Shown here one piece after another: positions 33,652 to 45,390 of a stretch of 64,000 nt of DNA. A model generated the notes under the pieces. That model was given only the letters and a program-made list of their open reading frames with translations, was not told the origin of the DNA and ran no database searches. Position 1 is the stretch's first letter; every line of letters starts with the position of its first letter. A program made the translations under genes and the position numbers. The stretch is from positions 2,854,501-2,918,500 of the forward strand of contig CM033341.1 in NCBI GenBank assembly GCA_019395295.1, in the 5' to 3' direction. This DNA comes from Osmanthus fragrans. Lineage: Eukaryota > Streptophyta > Magnoliopsida > Lamiales > Oleaceae.

Positions 33652-33832
33652 TTGAACCCCAACCTTGAGGATTCCACACCATTCCTGCCTTGAAGTATCG
33701 TAAGGGAGGTAAATCGCAAGTTATGCCTCCAAGGATACAGAATGAAAGGCTGTTTGTATACTTGCACTTACCCAAGAGTCAAATCTATATTTCAAGATTC
33801 GAACCCTTGATGCGGCAGCCTCAAACAAAGCT
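33652..33832 (-). mobile_element. tRNA-derived SINE relic, reverse orientation
   Basis: The reverse complement reads a good B box (gggttcgaatcttg), 'gactcttgggtaagtgcaag', 'tgtatccttggaggcata', 'cgatttacctccc' and a 3' end 'aaggttggggttcaaca'. The 3' end is nearly the same as that of the SINE at 27591-27836, and the middle matches 15405-15550. No target duplication was found. Confidence 0.55.
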
Positions 33833-34280
33833 TTTCGTATTAGATCTTCAATTTTTTGGTTTCAATGGGGTTGGAGAAAGAATTTTTATTAGATCTTCAA
33901 TTTTTTCGTTGTCTTTCATATTTGTCATGGACCTACTTTGTGTTTGGTTTCATTCATTTTTTAAAGCTTTTCTAATAGTTGTTTAATTAGCCAAAATATC
34001 TTCTTAGGAAGAAAATCTTAGAAAAAAAATTTCGTATTGAAGGATTTCTGAAATTTGCAATAGAAAGCTAATTTTTTATTTATTTATTAAAATGTCTTAT
34101 ATTTATGTAGATATACATTTTTCTAAGAGTTACTCGTTTAACATTTCGTAAAGTATCCTAACACCAAATTTATGACATGCGAGCACAACCCGTACAAATG
34201 CATCTCGTTCTTAAAATAAAAGATATTGGATTGAATCCCGCAGTGACAACCAAATCCCTTGGCTTTGTAAGATGAATTTT

Positions 34281-34423
34281 GCTAGTTGTACAACATTGAT
34301 TAACAATAATGGTTGACAATCATCTCACATGAAGGGGGACCCACGATTTTTTTATTCATCGTGGCCCCCCTCCCATGTGAGTGATTGTCAACCATTGTTG
34401 TCAATCAATATTGTACAACTAGC
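34281..34423. mobile_element. foldback MITE, 143 bp
   Basis: It is an almost perfect palindrome. The left arm begins gctagttgtacaac..., and continues 'aatggttgacaatca' and 'ctcacatgaagggggacc'. The right arm is its reverse complement, ending gttgtacaactagc. The loop is the short T-rich stretch near 34350. A second member lies at 37667-37796. Confidence 0.7.
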
Positions 34424-34812
34424 ATGATTGTTGTAAGATTTTGTTATTTGAATTAATTAATCTCAGTAATTGTGAGATAATCATAAAGTATTTTGGACTA
34501 CTCTCTTTTTAGTGGAAAAATTCTAGTTTCACTAGGTTAAGTACTCAACCATGTAAATGCCCTAAGTTGTCCGCACAAAACAACTATATTATACAAATTA
34601 AATAACCAATAATATTTTTAGAGATTCGGGATCTTAAATGTTCCAAGCCAATCGGCTCCCGCATCGTCATGCATGGCCGGTGATGAGCTAGTTCGCACTC
34701 ATCTTTTAGGGCGAGGCACTTCCAGAAATCTCGGCTCACATGTGTGTTTTAACTGAAAATTGCATTTTCACTTCTGGATGAGCCCGGCTTGCGAGTCAAC
34801 TCGTGCGAACCG

Positions 34813-35161
34813 ACTTAAGGGATAAATATCTTACATCGAATGAAAATAAAAATATAGACCAATTTATAAGAGTTTGGATTACTCATCTTAATAAGGTTAA
34901 ACTTTTAAGATGGACTACAAAGCCTTAACATGGTATCAGAGCTCATTAAACTCTAACGAGCAATTTGATTCGATTAAGACTCAAAATGAATATACGAATT
35001 TCAAAATTGATCTGCTCAAACAATCCACCATCTTATAGGGGCGTGTTAATGGATAAATATCTCACATCAAATAAAGATGAAAATATAGACCAATTTATAA
35101 GAATTTGGATTACTCATCTTAATAAGGTTGACCTTTTAAAATGGAACCACAAGTCTTAACA
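34813..35161 (+). mobile_element. TRIM retrotransposon (terminal-repeat retrotransposon in miniature)
   Basis: Two direct repeats of 118 bp (34813-34930 and 35044-35161; shared 'ataaatatct', 'atagaccaatttataag', 'tggattactcatcttaata') flank a short interior. A primer-binding site tggtatcagagc (34931-34942), complementary to initiator methionine tRNA, follows the left repeat at once. A purine tract (ataggggcg) precedes the right one, which starts TGTTAAT and ends TTAACA. The left repeat begins AC instead of TG, so that end has mutated. There is no coding capacity, as expected for TRIMs. Confidence 0.75.
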
Positions 35162-35407
35162 AAGGGGCGACATTATGTTTTCCTTGTTTGGCTTGTACCC
35201 ACAGAATCAGCTCAACTCGTTTGTCGGGTAAGTGAACGGCTCACTTCAGTCAACACACTTAAATAATAAGATATGCAATCATTTACAAATTAATTTTCAC
35301 TAATACAAAATAGATTGATCGATCTTGACACAAGTTTTTCTTGTTGACATTGGACTCGTAAAACTTCAAACACTTGATGTTTGATGCTCAAAATTGGGTA
35401 CTATGAA

Positions 35408-35540
35408 CCCGTTTGGTAGAGATTTTAATTGGATTTTAATTGAAAAATTAGTCGTTAGTGGATCCCATGTGTGAGATAAAATTCAAACATAACGGCTATA
35501 TTTTCAATTAAAATCCAATTAAAATATCTACCAAACGGGC
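35408..35540. mobile_element. palindromic MITE, 133 bp
   Basis: The ends are cccgtttggtagagatttta and the reverse complement of taaaatatctaccaaacggg. The arms continue inward with attggattttaattgaaaa and its complement. The centre (about 35450-35505) includes 'agtggatcccatgtgtgaga'. The inverted arms make the element close to a full hairpin. Confidence 0.7.
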
Positions 35541-36209
35541 TCTATATATCTATAAATCCTAGGGACCTACGTAGTAAATTATTGTGGGGGAGGGGATAGC
35601 TCCATGCATGCATGGATCGGAGAAGCAAATGTGTAAAGAATCTTCAAAGGTATGCACCCATGAATAAGAATCTAGAATATAGACCGTACCATTTAAATAA
35701 GACTAATATGATAGAGAATTGAATTGTTTAGAATTTGTTTTAGAGAGAATTGTAATTAATGGTGTTTGATTGATATAATTTTTCACCTAATTCATTTGAC
35801 TTTATTTTTCATGCAAATTGTTACTTTTTGAGATAAATTTTTTTACAATCGGTATTAAAATTTGTTTGGATTACAAAAAAGTAAAAAAATAATTTTTGAA
35901 ATTTTTTTGTGTTCGTTTAGCTTTATTTAGATTTAGAATATGTTTTCATTGCAAAAAAGTCAAAAAATAAAAAATTGATGGAAAACACTTTCCTACCAAA
36001 TCCATGAAAAAATAAAATGTGGAAAATATGGTTTAAATGGTTGTACCTAGAAAATGGGTGAAAATGAATTCCATGAAAAAGTTATGTAATCAAATAGCAA
36101 AATTAAGGTGATATATATACACAACGCAATCTTGGAAAGATTGAAATACAAATACATGCACAAATTACATAATTAAGGAGACAAACAGCAGATTCTCCAT
36201 TACAATCCC

Positions 36210-36472
36210 TTAATTTACGTCCTCAGAGTGGCCTATACCAGGGCTATGGCCGGGAGTTGTAGGGCGAAAAGAATCCACAGATTCTTAGCGAATCTAAATC
36301 CATGTTTCTGCAGCAACTGTAATCTAGGTTTCGAAACAATGCTGTTAGGTTCCGGTGTTGTTACTTTTGCGTCTGGAATATTAACAAATTTAAACATCCT
36401 TCTTTCAGTGAGAAAAAATTCATTTGATACTATAACAAGAAGAAAAAACATACAAGTAAAGAATTTGGCCAT
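36210..36472 (-). pseudogene. CEP peptide hormone precursor with a 1-bp indel before the peptide
   Basis: ATG at 36472 opens MAKFFTCMFFLLVIVSNEFF, a good signal peptide, then TERRMFKFVNIPDAK and a variable region to ...KHGFRFAK. From there the frame reads on as an unrelated NLWILFALQLP tail and stops at 36235-36233. The adjacent frame encodes ESVDSFRPTTPGHSPGIGH then SEDVN and a stop at 36212-36210, an exact CEP consensus. Adding one base near 36294 would restore 'AK ESVDSF'. CEP genes normally have no intron, so this is a frameshifted gene, an assembly error or an unusual splice. As written, no CEP peptide could be made. Confidence 0.75.
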
Positions 36473-37666
36473 GAAATTATTTTTTATTTTTTTTCCAAAA
36501 AGAACAAAAGTTTCTGATGGAAAACGGGGAAGGAGAGAACAAGTTGTGGTTGAAGTTCTTCATCGCAGCTGCTATTTATAGAGATGTAAAGAACGCATGT
36601 GAGGTCCCAACATCAAGGAAGATTCCTGGTGCATGCAGCATGCGAGCTAGTTGTGAGAGATATGTTTAATTAAGATGGCATTGGAATCTAAGCTATATTT
36701 TTTTTTTCAAAAGAAACCATCTTAGGCAACATATTTTATTAATAAAAATAAATAAATAAATAAAATACACTCAGAAGGGGGCTCGATGATGTTGCAATAA
36801 AAGTAAACTTACTCGACCAGAGGCTCTAAAAATGAAAAAGTTATGTATCATCAATCATGCACTCCAGTCTTACTTCTCGTCATTATACATTCGAATTTAT
36901 GTTCATTATTACTATATATGTACATTGGTTAACAAAGAAATTTATACGCTAATATCCAATAATTGAAATGGCTGACATTCTAATTTTCTCACAAATTAAA
37001 GATTATATGGGGCCTAGTTTTATTAGTTAACCATTCTTAAATATTGATTGAGAATTATATTACAAAGAAAAATGGAGAAATTAAAAGGGACTAGGGTTCT
37101 TACAAATTGAAATTATAATAAGAATAAAATGTGGATGGATCGATTTATGAGTATTAGATTAAGTTACTGATCCCAAAGAATTTTGTGCTTGCTAGTTAAT
37201 ATCCAAAAAGTCAGAACATATACATACGCCCTCTCTTGATTGACAATCACAATTGAATAAAATTGTAGCATAAATGAAATGAATTTCTTTTAATCATTTT
37301 ATTGGATAATTTTATTTTTTATTTTTTATTTTTTATTATAACAGAATTTTATTTTACGGGTTCTTTGACAAAGTTTTATCATTTTTTTTTTTTATGAAAA
37401 TTCATGTAATGTGTTGTTGAAAAGTTGATAAAAATTGTGAATTCCATTAAAATTTTCTTTTAAACTCAAGTTTATTCAAATGAAAATAAAAGGGAGCAAA
37501 AACAGAAACATAAACAAAGATTATGGCCATTCAACGCCTGAACAGGCAAAAAGTGCGTCGATGCCATCTCCTTCATTAACTGAAAGATAGGACAAGTTGG
37601 TACTTGCTTAATTAATATATATACCTACGAGATTCTCTGGAATGCACATTATATAGAAAAAATTTA

Positions 37667-37796
37667 CTACTTGTACAATATTTCTTGACAATAATGGTTG
37701 ACAATCATCTCACATGAAGGGGGGCTCACAATTTTTTTTATTTATCGTGGGCTCTACTCCCATGTGAGTGATTATCAACCAATGTTGTACTTGTAG
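37667..37796. mobile_element. foldback MITE, second member
   Basis: It starts ctacttgtacaat and ends gttgtacttgtagc, with inner arms 'aatggttgacaatcatctca' and 'catgtgagtgattatcaacc'. It is clearly related to 34281-34423 but has lost about a dozen bases and some pairing. Confidence 0.65.
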
Positions 37797-38062
37797 CATA
37801 GTTTTATATAGAAATTGTTTGAACCTCATTTTTTTTTGGGGAAAATACATTTTGTAATAATGATTTTTAAATAATGTATAGTTAAAAAGTAAGGAATAAT
37901 TTTGAATCTATGTGTAAAATTATTTTATTGAAAAAATGTGTAGTTAAAAATGAGTTTAAAAAAATTGTAGGAATTCATGTAGTTAAAAAAATGAATTTTT
38001 GTAGAATGGGACTCAAACGGGGCATAATCAATTTTTATTGGACGGCAGTCATTTTAGCAGAG

Positions 38063-38068
<6 letters not shown>

Positions 38069-38094
<26 letters not shown>
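38069..38094. repeat. (GT)n microsatellite
   Basis: About 13 uninterrupted TG/GT units. Confidence 0.9.
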
Positions 38095-39268
38095 CTGTCG
38101 TAGATGTAAATTCACTTGGGCTCCATCCTCCGGCAATCTTTGCAGTCGGAAATTCCCCGCAATTAGGGCTGCACATGATGTGAATCCAAATAAAGAAATT
38201 TGCAAATTTTCCTCCCTAATCGTTACTAAACGTAACATATTTACCCTCAACTATTTTATTTAACATAATTCATCATCAATCTTTTAATTATATAACAAAG
38301 CTTTATTTTCTCCATTTTTACTATTAGATAACATATTTTTTCCTCCTTTTTAAACTAAAAATAAAAAAGCAATATACTCACTTCACCCCAATTCACCCCT
38401 ACTTGTGACCAAACACCACATCCACATATGCAGCCACACATACGGCGGTGATAACACTAGCAACACCTTAAAAAACTTAATTCCAAAAAAAAAATAAAAA
38501 AATCGAATGGATAAAAAATTGAAGTTAACCTCCATAATAGAAAATTAGCACCCATTGGCCAGTGTCTCATAGATGACTTTGATCCCTACTCTGAGCTCCC
38601 TACCAACCGAAGACATTTGAGTACACCAACTAGAATGTCGCCACCACTAGTAGCATGACTGCATATGTGGAGGTGGGGTTTGATCAAAGGAAATTCGGGG
38701 TGCTAGGGTGCGTGGGTGAGATTGGCTGGAGAAGATAAAATATTTTTATCATTTTTATATAATAAAAAATTGTATGTTATTTGTACTTTTTAAAAAGATA
38801 TAAGACGCCCTTTGCAATATTTTATTATTTTTTGTTGATCTATTGCTTTATTTTATTTTTGTTTATACAAGGCGGAAGACTAATTCATCATTTAATGGTC
38901 ACAATAGAGATAATGAAAAGTTTTGCTACATAATTGAAAGGTTGGGAATGTATTATGCTGAAAAAAATTGAGGATAAATTTATAATATTCTACAAAAATT
39001 GGAGATGAGAAGTGCAAATTTCCCTATTAAAATTAACCTTATGAGCTACCTATAAATTTATTAATTAAGGTGTAACAATTACTAAGTACGATGTATACGT
39101 ACACGTTTATATTAACAATTACTAAGTACGATGTACATGTACACATTTACATTTAGGCACACATGACCATCGAAACCCTTTGTCCATGGGATTATGATGA
39201 AGATATATGATTGTTGTTAAAAGATTGAATATAAATAAATATATTTTTTTTGTTTTATCTATACATAC

Positions 39269-39991
39269 TGTTGACCTCGAAAAATGGACCTCCGAGCCAT
39301 CAACAGATAATTCTTCAAGTCACTCCTTCCTGCGCTCAATAACAAGCCGTTAGTCACTCGTGGCCCTTTTTTCCCGGAGAGGGTGGTGGCGGCCGCGAGC
39401 ACTCCGACGGTCAAGTAAGTTTTCAGTATAAAGGTTTTAGGTCGCCGGTGGGTATGTGATCACCGGAGACGTGAAGGGATTATGAAATAAGTTAAGTGTC
39501 TATGAGAAGAGAGAAACTTATGCTATTTAGGTTGGTAGAAAAGCCCATCCTCCTTCTGGGACAAGGGGAAGGTATTTATACTAAGGGTGGGAGGAGGAGA
39601 ACCGTTGGATGAGGAGACACGTGGCCTCGGATCCTTCCACCTTGTTCCATCCTAGACGTCAATCTGTCCATCAATAGGTTGGCGGATCTTTATTATTCTG
39701 ACTCATGCGGCTTACGGCTGATTTGACCGTTTGAGCCCTGCCACACGTCCCATCAGTCAATCAAATATTCAATGTTGGAGACTTGCATAAAAGGACTTCG
39801 ACCAGAGGGAGGTGGGGCAGTTCGGAGAAGCGTCGTTTGCGGAGTACGAGCCTTTGCATCCGTAAGAGGTGTGGATGAGTTCAGTTCTGACTGTCGAGAC
39901 ACTTCAGTTCGGTCTCCCACATCAAATCAGTTCGCCCATGCGTGGGGCTCCTTCTGCTTGACACGTGTCGGGTCCTCTTGGACCCGTAACA
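39269..39991 (-). mobile_element. solo LTR, 723 bp, GC-rich, with 5-bp target duplication
   Basis: The segment starts TGTTGACC and ends CGTAACA, and is flanked by CATAC on both sides (39264-39268 and 39992-39996). No internal domain, primer site or second LTR is present, so it is a solo LTR left by recombination. It is much more GC-rich than its surroundings. The minus orientation is preferred because that strand shows ccacgtgtctcctc followed by a TATA box (agtataaatacc, about 39575). Confidence 0.75.
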
Positions 39992-39996
39992 CATAC

Positions 39997-40005
39997 AATA
40001 ATAAC

Positions 40006-40044
<39 letters not shown>

Positions 40045-40053
40045 AATAAATAA
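39997..40053. repeat. (AAT)n(AAAT)n microsatellite
   Basis: About 13 AAT-type units run into AAAT-type units directly after the solo LTR. The poly-Asn open frame here is an artefact of this repeat. Confidence 0.85.
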
Positions 40054-40836
40054 ATTGAATGCTTAAAAATGAATTGTTGTACTTTGATAAATTGAATTAT
40101 TTTATCATTGTCTTTTAAATAAAGAATTATAGAAAATTGACAATTTGGTCTCACGACAAGTTGATGAATGTGGACAATTTTGAGGATACGGTTAAAGGTT
40201 AATTAGTTAATTCCATGCCCCTCATGCCTCGCATATTCTTCAAAGAATTCGCTGAGACAGCTGGGATACCCGACAAGATTCTTCATATTTTATACTGTTC
40301 CAATTGCCAGTCAAAGACTATGAATTTTATATTCCCTCTTCACAATTTTTAATGACTGAAAAGTGAAGGATGAATTAAAAATCCATTAATTGGCAATATG
40401 CGTCTAGTGTGGTGGGGATGTCAATGCCAGCAGCCAGAAAGAGATGCTTTTGATATCAGACTTTGAAAAATGCTTAGTTTGACTTGCATATAAAGAAAAT
40501 GGTAATGCTGCAGTCCTGCCTTAATCATGAAATGGGCATGTGAATCTTGGGCCTTTTTTTTTTTTTTTTAAAAAAAAAAAAAGGAAAAAAATGCCTTATT
40601 TGTTGGGTTGTTGTGACCATAGGTATAAAAGAGGAATGTTTCGAACAAAAATGAATAAATTAAGCATACGCTTAACGTTAAGTTAAATATACGAATTGTC
40701 GCTAAACCTTCTAAATTCTTATTGAACTTTAAAAAATTTCGAGTTATATTGAACTTTTTAAATGCCTCTCACTAAACGTTAGCTAATCAACAGTTCACCA
40801 TATTATAAGAGAAAACTAACTAATCATCATAAAAGG

Positions 40837-40876
<40 letters not shown>

Positions 40877-42920
40877 GATTACGCGTCATTACTCGGGTCC
40901 ATATCTGTCCGCTCCTAGGTCTTGGTGTGAGGATAAATCGAGGGATATGCCCAAAGAGAAAAAGTAGGTAAAAGGAGAGAATTTTAGCTGGTGGCGTGCG
41001 TGGTTACACACAAGGAGAAAAGGTGGTAGGTTTATGGGCTATTCCCAATATGTTAAAAGTGAAATCATCCTTTTTAAACCTAGTTAAGGCAAGGCTGAAA
41101 TTTGCCTCATTGGGAAACCTTTTTTGTTTTTTTTTTACTCTTGCTCATTCTACTTATTTTGTACATAATTACCATTTTCTCCATGAATATCATGGTTCAA
41201 AATTTTATTTTTCACAATGATTCCAATTTGGCATATTCCAAGAATGCATTTTAGAGCCTACAAAGTGGATTATGTTGACTTTTAAAAGTAAGATCTGTGA
41301 GATGTGATGGACTCATAGAAAAGGTCAAAGTTATGTTATGGTCATCATTGCATATAAAGCTTCTAGATTACCTTCGAAAAAGAAAAAAATCTTTAGTTGT
41401 ACAGTATTCTACTGTTTATGTTGCGTGTTTAACCAAATTTTAAGCACCTTCATACATGTAAAGGAGAAAACTGTACACAAGTTTTCCAGACTACACACAT
41501 AAGTGGTGGGTGGAGTATTTTTTGACAATTTTTTATTTACGATAGGACCCACATCAATAAAGTTTCTGGAAAACTTCTGTACAAATTTCTTCTATACATC
41601 TATATTTATCCAAATTTTAATCTAGCCTTTTTCTTTTGGTTAAATGCAGCAGTTTTTCTTCAATGTTTTAAATAATTAGTATTAACAATTTTGGGGCTGA
41701 ATATCTCTCCGTCTAGAGTTGACTTTAACGCAAAATTATTGTTTGGTGATTTACAATTTTAGAGTAGGTTCTTTCAGGAATTAGTTATACTATACGGGGT
41801 TCATATGCTTCAGTTTTCAATAAACTAGCACCAGTCATTCTCTTATTTAAGTATTGCAGATCCACTTATGATTGAAAGTTAAAGGGATTCTCTGTAGTTC
41901 GAACCTATGTATGCAAACATTTTCTTTCATAAGGAGTATCATATATTACTTTGTTATATATTTCTCTTATCAAAAGCTTATATTTTGTACATTAATCACA
42001 TATTTCTTTCTCTCTTTTTGTCTTTTTAAATTAAACAGTGGCATGTATTATTACAATAAATACAAAAAATAGTGTACATAGGATTGGACAAAACTTTCGA
42101 ACTGGACCCAACTCGAACTGAGCGGTTCTTTTTAAGTTGAATATTCGAACAAGTATCTGAATCGAGAACCTACAAGTTTGATTCAATTATCGATTTTAGA
42201 TCAAGAATCAAATATCCTTAATTTTTTTTAGTTTATATATTTTAAATAAGTTAAATTATTTTATTTTTTTTCTAAATAAATTTGCTAACTAGTTAATTTA
42301 GTTCAAACCCAAAAATATGAATTTTCTATTTCTAAATTTCAATCCAAACTCAACTTAATTAAATTGACATAAATTTTACCCACATATATTATTCGACTGT
42401 AATGCCTTTTCGAAAAAATCGAATTGAAGTTCGACAATGTCTCTCTTAATTATTGTAAACTCGATATCTTCTTCTTCTTGTGATTTTAACAATCAAATCT
42501 ATGGAAAAACTCAACAAATAGAAACGCAAAATACACATAAGATTGAATTACGTTATTTTGTAAAAGTTAAGATTGAACATGTCATAAGTTGAATTAATGT
42601 AGTTTTGTAAATATTAAAAAAATTAATTATAATACGTAACCCGGGAACCGAATGGTATAGAACCGAACTGAATTGAATGGAATTGAACCTGAACGAGTTC
42701 ATCATTAAATTTGGATCGGAGATTCCACTTAATAAATACCTGAAAATTTCGGGTCCAGATCGATTCTTGTTAGAATCGAATCATGAAGGGTAGCAAACCA
42801 GGGATCGAGTACTAATAGTGTCATGGTTTATTTATTTATTTTTGGTCACTGGATTATGCTTCTGCATGTTAACTATCGCAATAACATGCAGACAGAGTGC
42901 TTGTATGCATGAAAAGCTTG

Positions 42921-42952
<32 letters not shown>

Positions 42953-43166
42953 CACACAGAGATTATTTATAAAAGTTTTATTTATTGATAAATTGGCTAT
43001 AACACGGGTTCATCATTATACATAAAACAGATTCACCTGAAATGAAGCTCAGGGAACTATTTGAAAAGGAATATCGAAAATAATTAACTAAACACGTGCA
43101 CATGCAGCTGATGAAAATCCATAATATAAATTACAAGCGATAATAAATCTACTTATACATGCATGT
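40054..43166. other. intergenic; left part of the tandem CEP duplication unit
   Basis: No gene was recognised. It holds an (AT)n tract at 40842-40873, a foldback-like segment with inverted 'ctgtacacaagttttccaga' at about 41465-41590 and a (CA)n tract at 42938-42958. Parts at about 41715-41775 and 42785-42930 recur at about 45027-45085 and 45622-45810, marking the downstream flank of the duplicated CEP gene. Confidence 0.45.
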
Positions 43167-43574
43167 TTATGCATTTGGTCCAGTGGTCTTGTTTGCAAGA
43201 GAATGACCAATACCGGGAATGTGACCTGGTCTTGTGGCTGTGGTTCGAAAGTCATCGGTCTTTCCTGCAACGTTGTCCTTTTGGGCTGGAAAAGAGTGCC
43301 CAATTCCAGGACTCTTTCCTGGTGATGTAGGTCGAAAATCATTTACACCCATTGCATCAGAACTGTCGATTTCTTGTTTTTGATTAGTTGGTGGGGGAAT
43401 GTGCTTTTGTCCTATAATCTGAGGTGAAGCATTAGCAGGAAGGGTAGCTGGAAAATCGTGTTTTTCTTGTTTCTTAAATGGTTTTAGTAGCCTTGCTTCG
43501 GTAAGTGAAATTTGAAGCCAGGAAAAACCAGCAAGAAGGAACAGAAATATAGAGATATTTTGTATGTAGGCCAT
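43167..43574 (-). CDS. CEP peptide hormone precursor with two CEP domains
   Basis: The start chosen is the ATG at 43574 (MAYIQNISIFLFLLAGF), which begins directly with a signal peptide; an in-frame ATG at 43595 would add seven residues. The mature part starts near RLLKPFKKQEKHDFPATLP. It then has DFRPTSPGKSPGIGH, a 20-residue spacer (SFPAQKDNVAGKTD), and DFRTTATRPGHIPGIGH followed by SLANKTTGPNA. The first domain is canonical. The second has a two-residue insertion and Ile in place of Ser. Multi-domain CEP precursors are known and can release several peptides. The single exon, about 135 residues, fits the family. It has a broken tandem copy at 45958-46344. Confidence 0.85.
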   Translation of the reverse strand: MAYIQNISIFLFLLAGFSWLQISLTEARLLKPFKKQEKHDFPATLPANASPQIIGQKHIPPPTNQKQEIDSSDAMGVNDFRPTSPGKSPGIGHSFPAQKDNVAGKTDDFRTTATRPGHIPGIGHSLANKTTGPNA

Positions 43575-43687
43575 GAAAGGAAAGTGGATATGCAAATGTA
43601 GTTCTTTGCTGCTTTAATGTGTGTTTTAGGAGAGGGAGATATATTTGTTGTTTTGGAGCTGAATATTTCGATTTTAGAATTGTCTTG

Positions 43688-43701
43688 GTATTTATAGCCT
43701 T
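43688..43701 (-). promoter_or_regulatory. TATA box of the two-domain CEP gene
   Basis: The minus strand reads GGCTATAAATACCAAG about 115 bases upstream of the chosen ATG, a strong plant TATA box at a plausible distance for a short 5' untranslated region. Confidence 0.5.
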
Positions 43702-44284
43702 GAGGTATCACATCGTGTCAAAACCTTAACCATTGAAAGTCTTGGTGAAAATAATAATAACAATAAAATTCCATAGTGTGGGACTTTTTCTTTGGATGGT
43801 TCATATTAATTGCTTAAACTATTTTAACTCTGTGTGCTAGGAATTCAAATTCAAATTTTAATCTAAGTTAAAGACAATAATTAATATTAATATCAATCAC
43901 GTATTTTGTGGAATTCACAATCTTTTAATCCCACATTTCATACATGAGGGTATAACGATAATGATAGGTGGGATCATACGTCCACTGTCATAGTTCTCAT
44001 CAATCTCTAAATAAATGCATATTTGTCAACTCACATGGGACTTGTTATAGACCTAAATGATGGTTCAACATGCTAGCAACTCATACAACAAAATTCAATT
44101 TCTAATATGAGGTCTCTTGGTAGAATGCATGACTAGCAATTGTTATCTGCTCCCTTGTCAGCTCTTAGAGCATCTATGATGCATTCCTTGGATTATAATA
44201 TTGGTGGCATGGTAGTTGAATCTAGATGAAACTCTAACTAACTTCTGAATCTAGATGAAATTCTAGATAAATATACTTAAAAAT

Positions 44285-44480
44285 CACTACACCAAAAATG
44301 GTCATTTGCAACACAAAAAATGACAACATTCAGTAGTTAAGTGTTGCTAAAGAGGTCAATTGCAACATTTGAACAAGTGAATGTTGTCATTGATCAATAT
44401 AATTGAGTTTTAGCAACATTTTTTAAATGTATGTTGTGAATGTCACCTTTTGCAATGTCACGAATTGTTCATTAAAAGAG
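44285..44480 (+). mobile_element. CACTA (En/Spm) transposon end
   Basis: It starts CACTACACCAAAAATGGTC, a standard CACTA terminus, followed by subterminal 'gcaacat(t)' motifs in both directions (tttgcaacac, ttgcaacattt, agcaacattt). The opposite terminus was not found, so this is a truncated end or a decayed element; the right limit is approximate. Confidence 0.55.
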
Positions 44481-45204
44481 ATCAAATGGTATTGAAATGT
44501 TAGATTATATAAAAAATACAAAAATTAGAATATTTTTCATAGTTTTAATTTTTAATTAGACAAATCTTACTTAATAGATTTATATTAACTTCATAAATGC
44601 TTATGAAATTTGCTATAAAATGAGTCTCAAAATTATAATTACATGATGTAGATAACACCATAACTTTAATCTTATTTAACTATTTATATAAAGTTATTTT
44701 TGACTTTTGTACAAATAAAATATATTAAAAATTAGAAATTAAAGTCAAATGAATTTTAAAAAAAAAAATAATAATAACAAGCTAAAGTCAAATAAAAAAC
44801 TTTTTAAAAAATAATAAAAAATTAATAAAGAGCTTCTACGGAAAACGAAAGAAATGAAGAAAAAAATTCAATGGTTTAGAAATTGGAGAAGAAAGGTTTA
44901 GGTGCGAAGCGAGATTCGAGCCTAAGCAGCGATGTCTAAAATGAGTTTTTTAAAACACTGGTTTAATATTTTAAATAATGAAAATAAAATTATCAGTATT
45001 GTAGCTGTTATGTCTACGATCAAGATGGGAGTTGACTTTTAACATTAATGTTTGGTGATTTACAATTTTAGAGTAGGTTCTTTTAATTTTCTTCTAGTAT
45101 TTTGTTTTCGATGAACAAGCACGTGTCATTTAGCTAGTATTACAAAATGCAAATATTGGGAACTAACAATGATATGACTTTTGAATGACATTACTCTTTA
45201 CCGT

Positions 45205-45390
45205 CCCTATTTGATAAATATTATAATTTTCATTATCATTCTCTTACTCATTTTTAATCACATTCTTCAATAAAATAATATTTTTCATCACATCAATATT
45301 TTTTCCTTTTTTCAACTACATATTCACTATTACATCAACAAAAAAAAAATGCATTCTTTCTAAAATAATGTATATCAAACATGGGCTACA
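45205..45390 (+). mobile_element. Tourist-like MITE copy
   Basis: It has the family series 'ccctatttgataa', 'catttttaatcacattcttc', 'aataaaataatatttttcat' and 'atgtatatcaaacatggg'. The ends are partly degraded. Confidence 0.5.

Larger units (their letters stand above)
36473..39268. other. intergenic with foldback element, MITE and microsatellite
   Basis: It holds the promoter side of the 36-kb CEP locus, a foldback element at 37667-37796, a reverse Tourist-like MITE at about 37813-38027, a (GT)n tract at 38069-38094 and a 47-bp near-duplicate (aacaattactaagtacgatg, twice) at about 39069-39150. No gene was recognised. Confidence 0.45.

Noticed and set aside
36228..36581. 117-codon plus-strand open frame over the CEP locus
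   Set aside because: It is the antisense shadow of the CEP signal peptide and peptide region.
39772..40041. 89-codon plus-strand open frame ending in poly-Asn
   Set aside because: It spans the end of the solo LTR and the AAT microsatellite; an artefact of the repeat.
43088..43342. 84-codon minus-strand open frame overlapping the two-domain CEP gene
   Set aside because: It is another frame of the CEP coding sequence with no signal peptide of its own; the equivalent at 45879-46088 is likewise a shadow.
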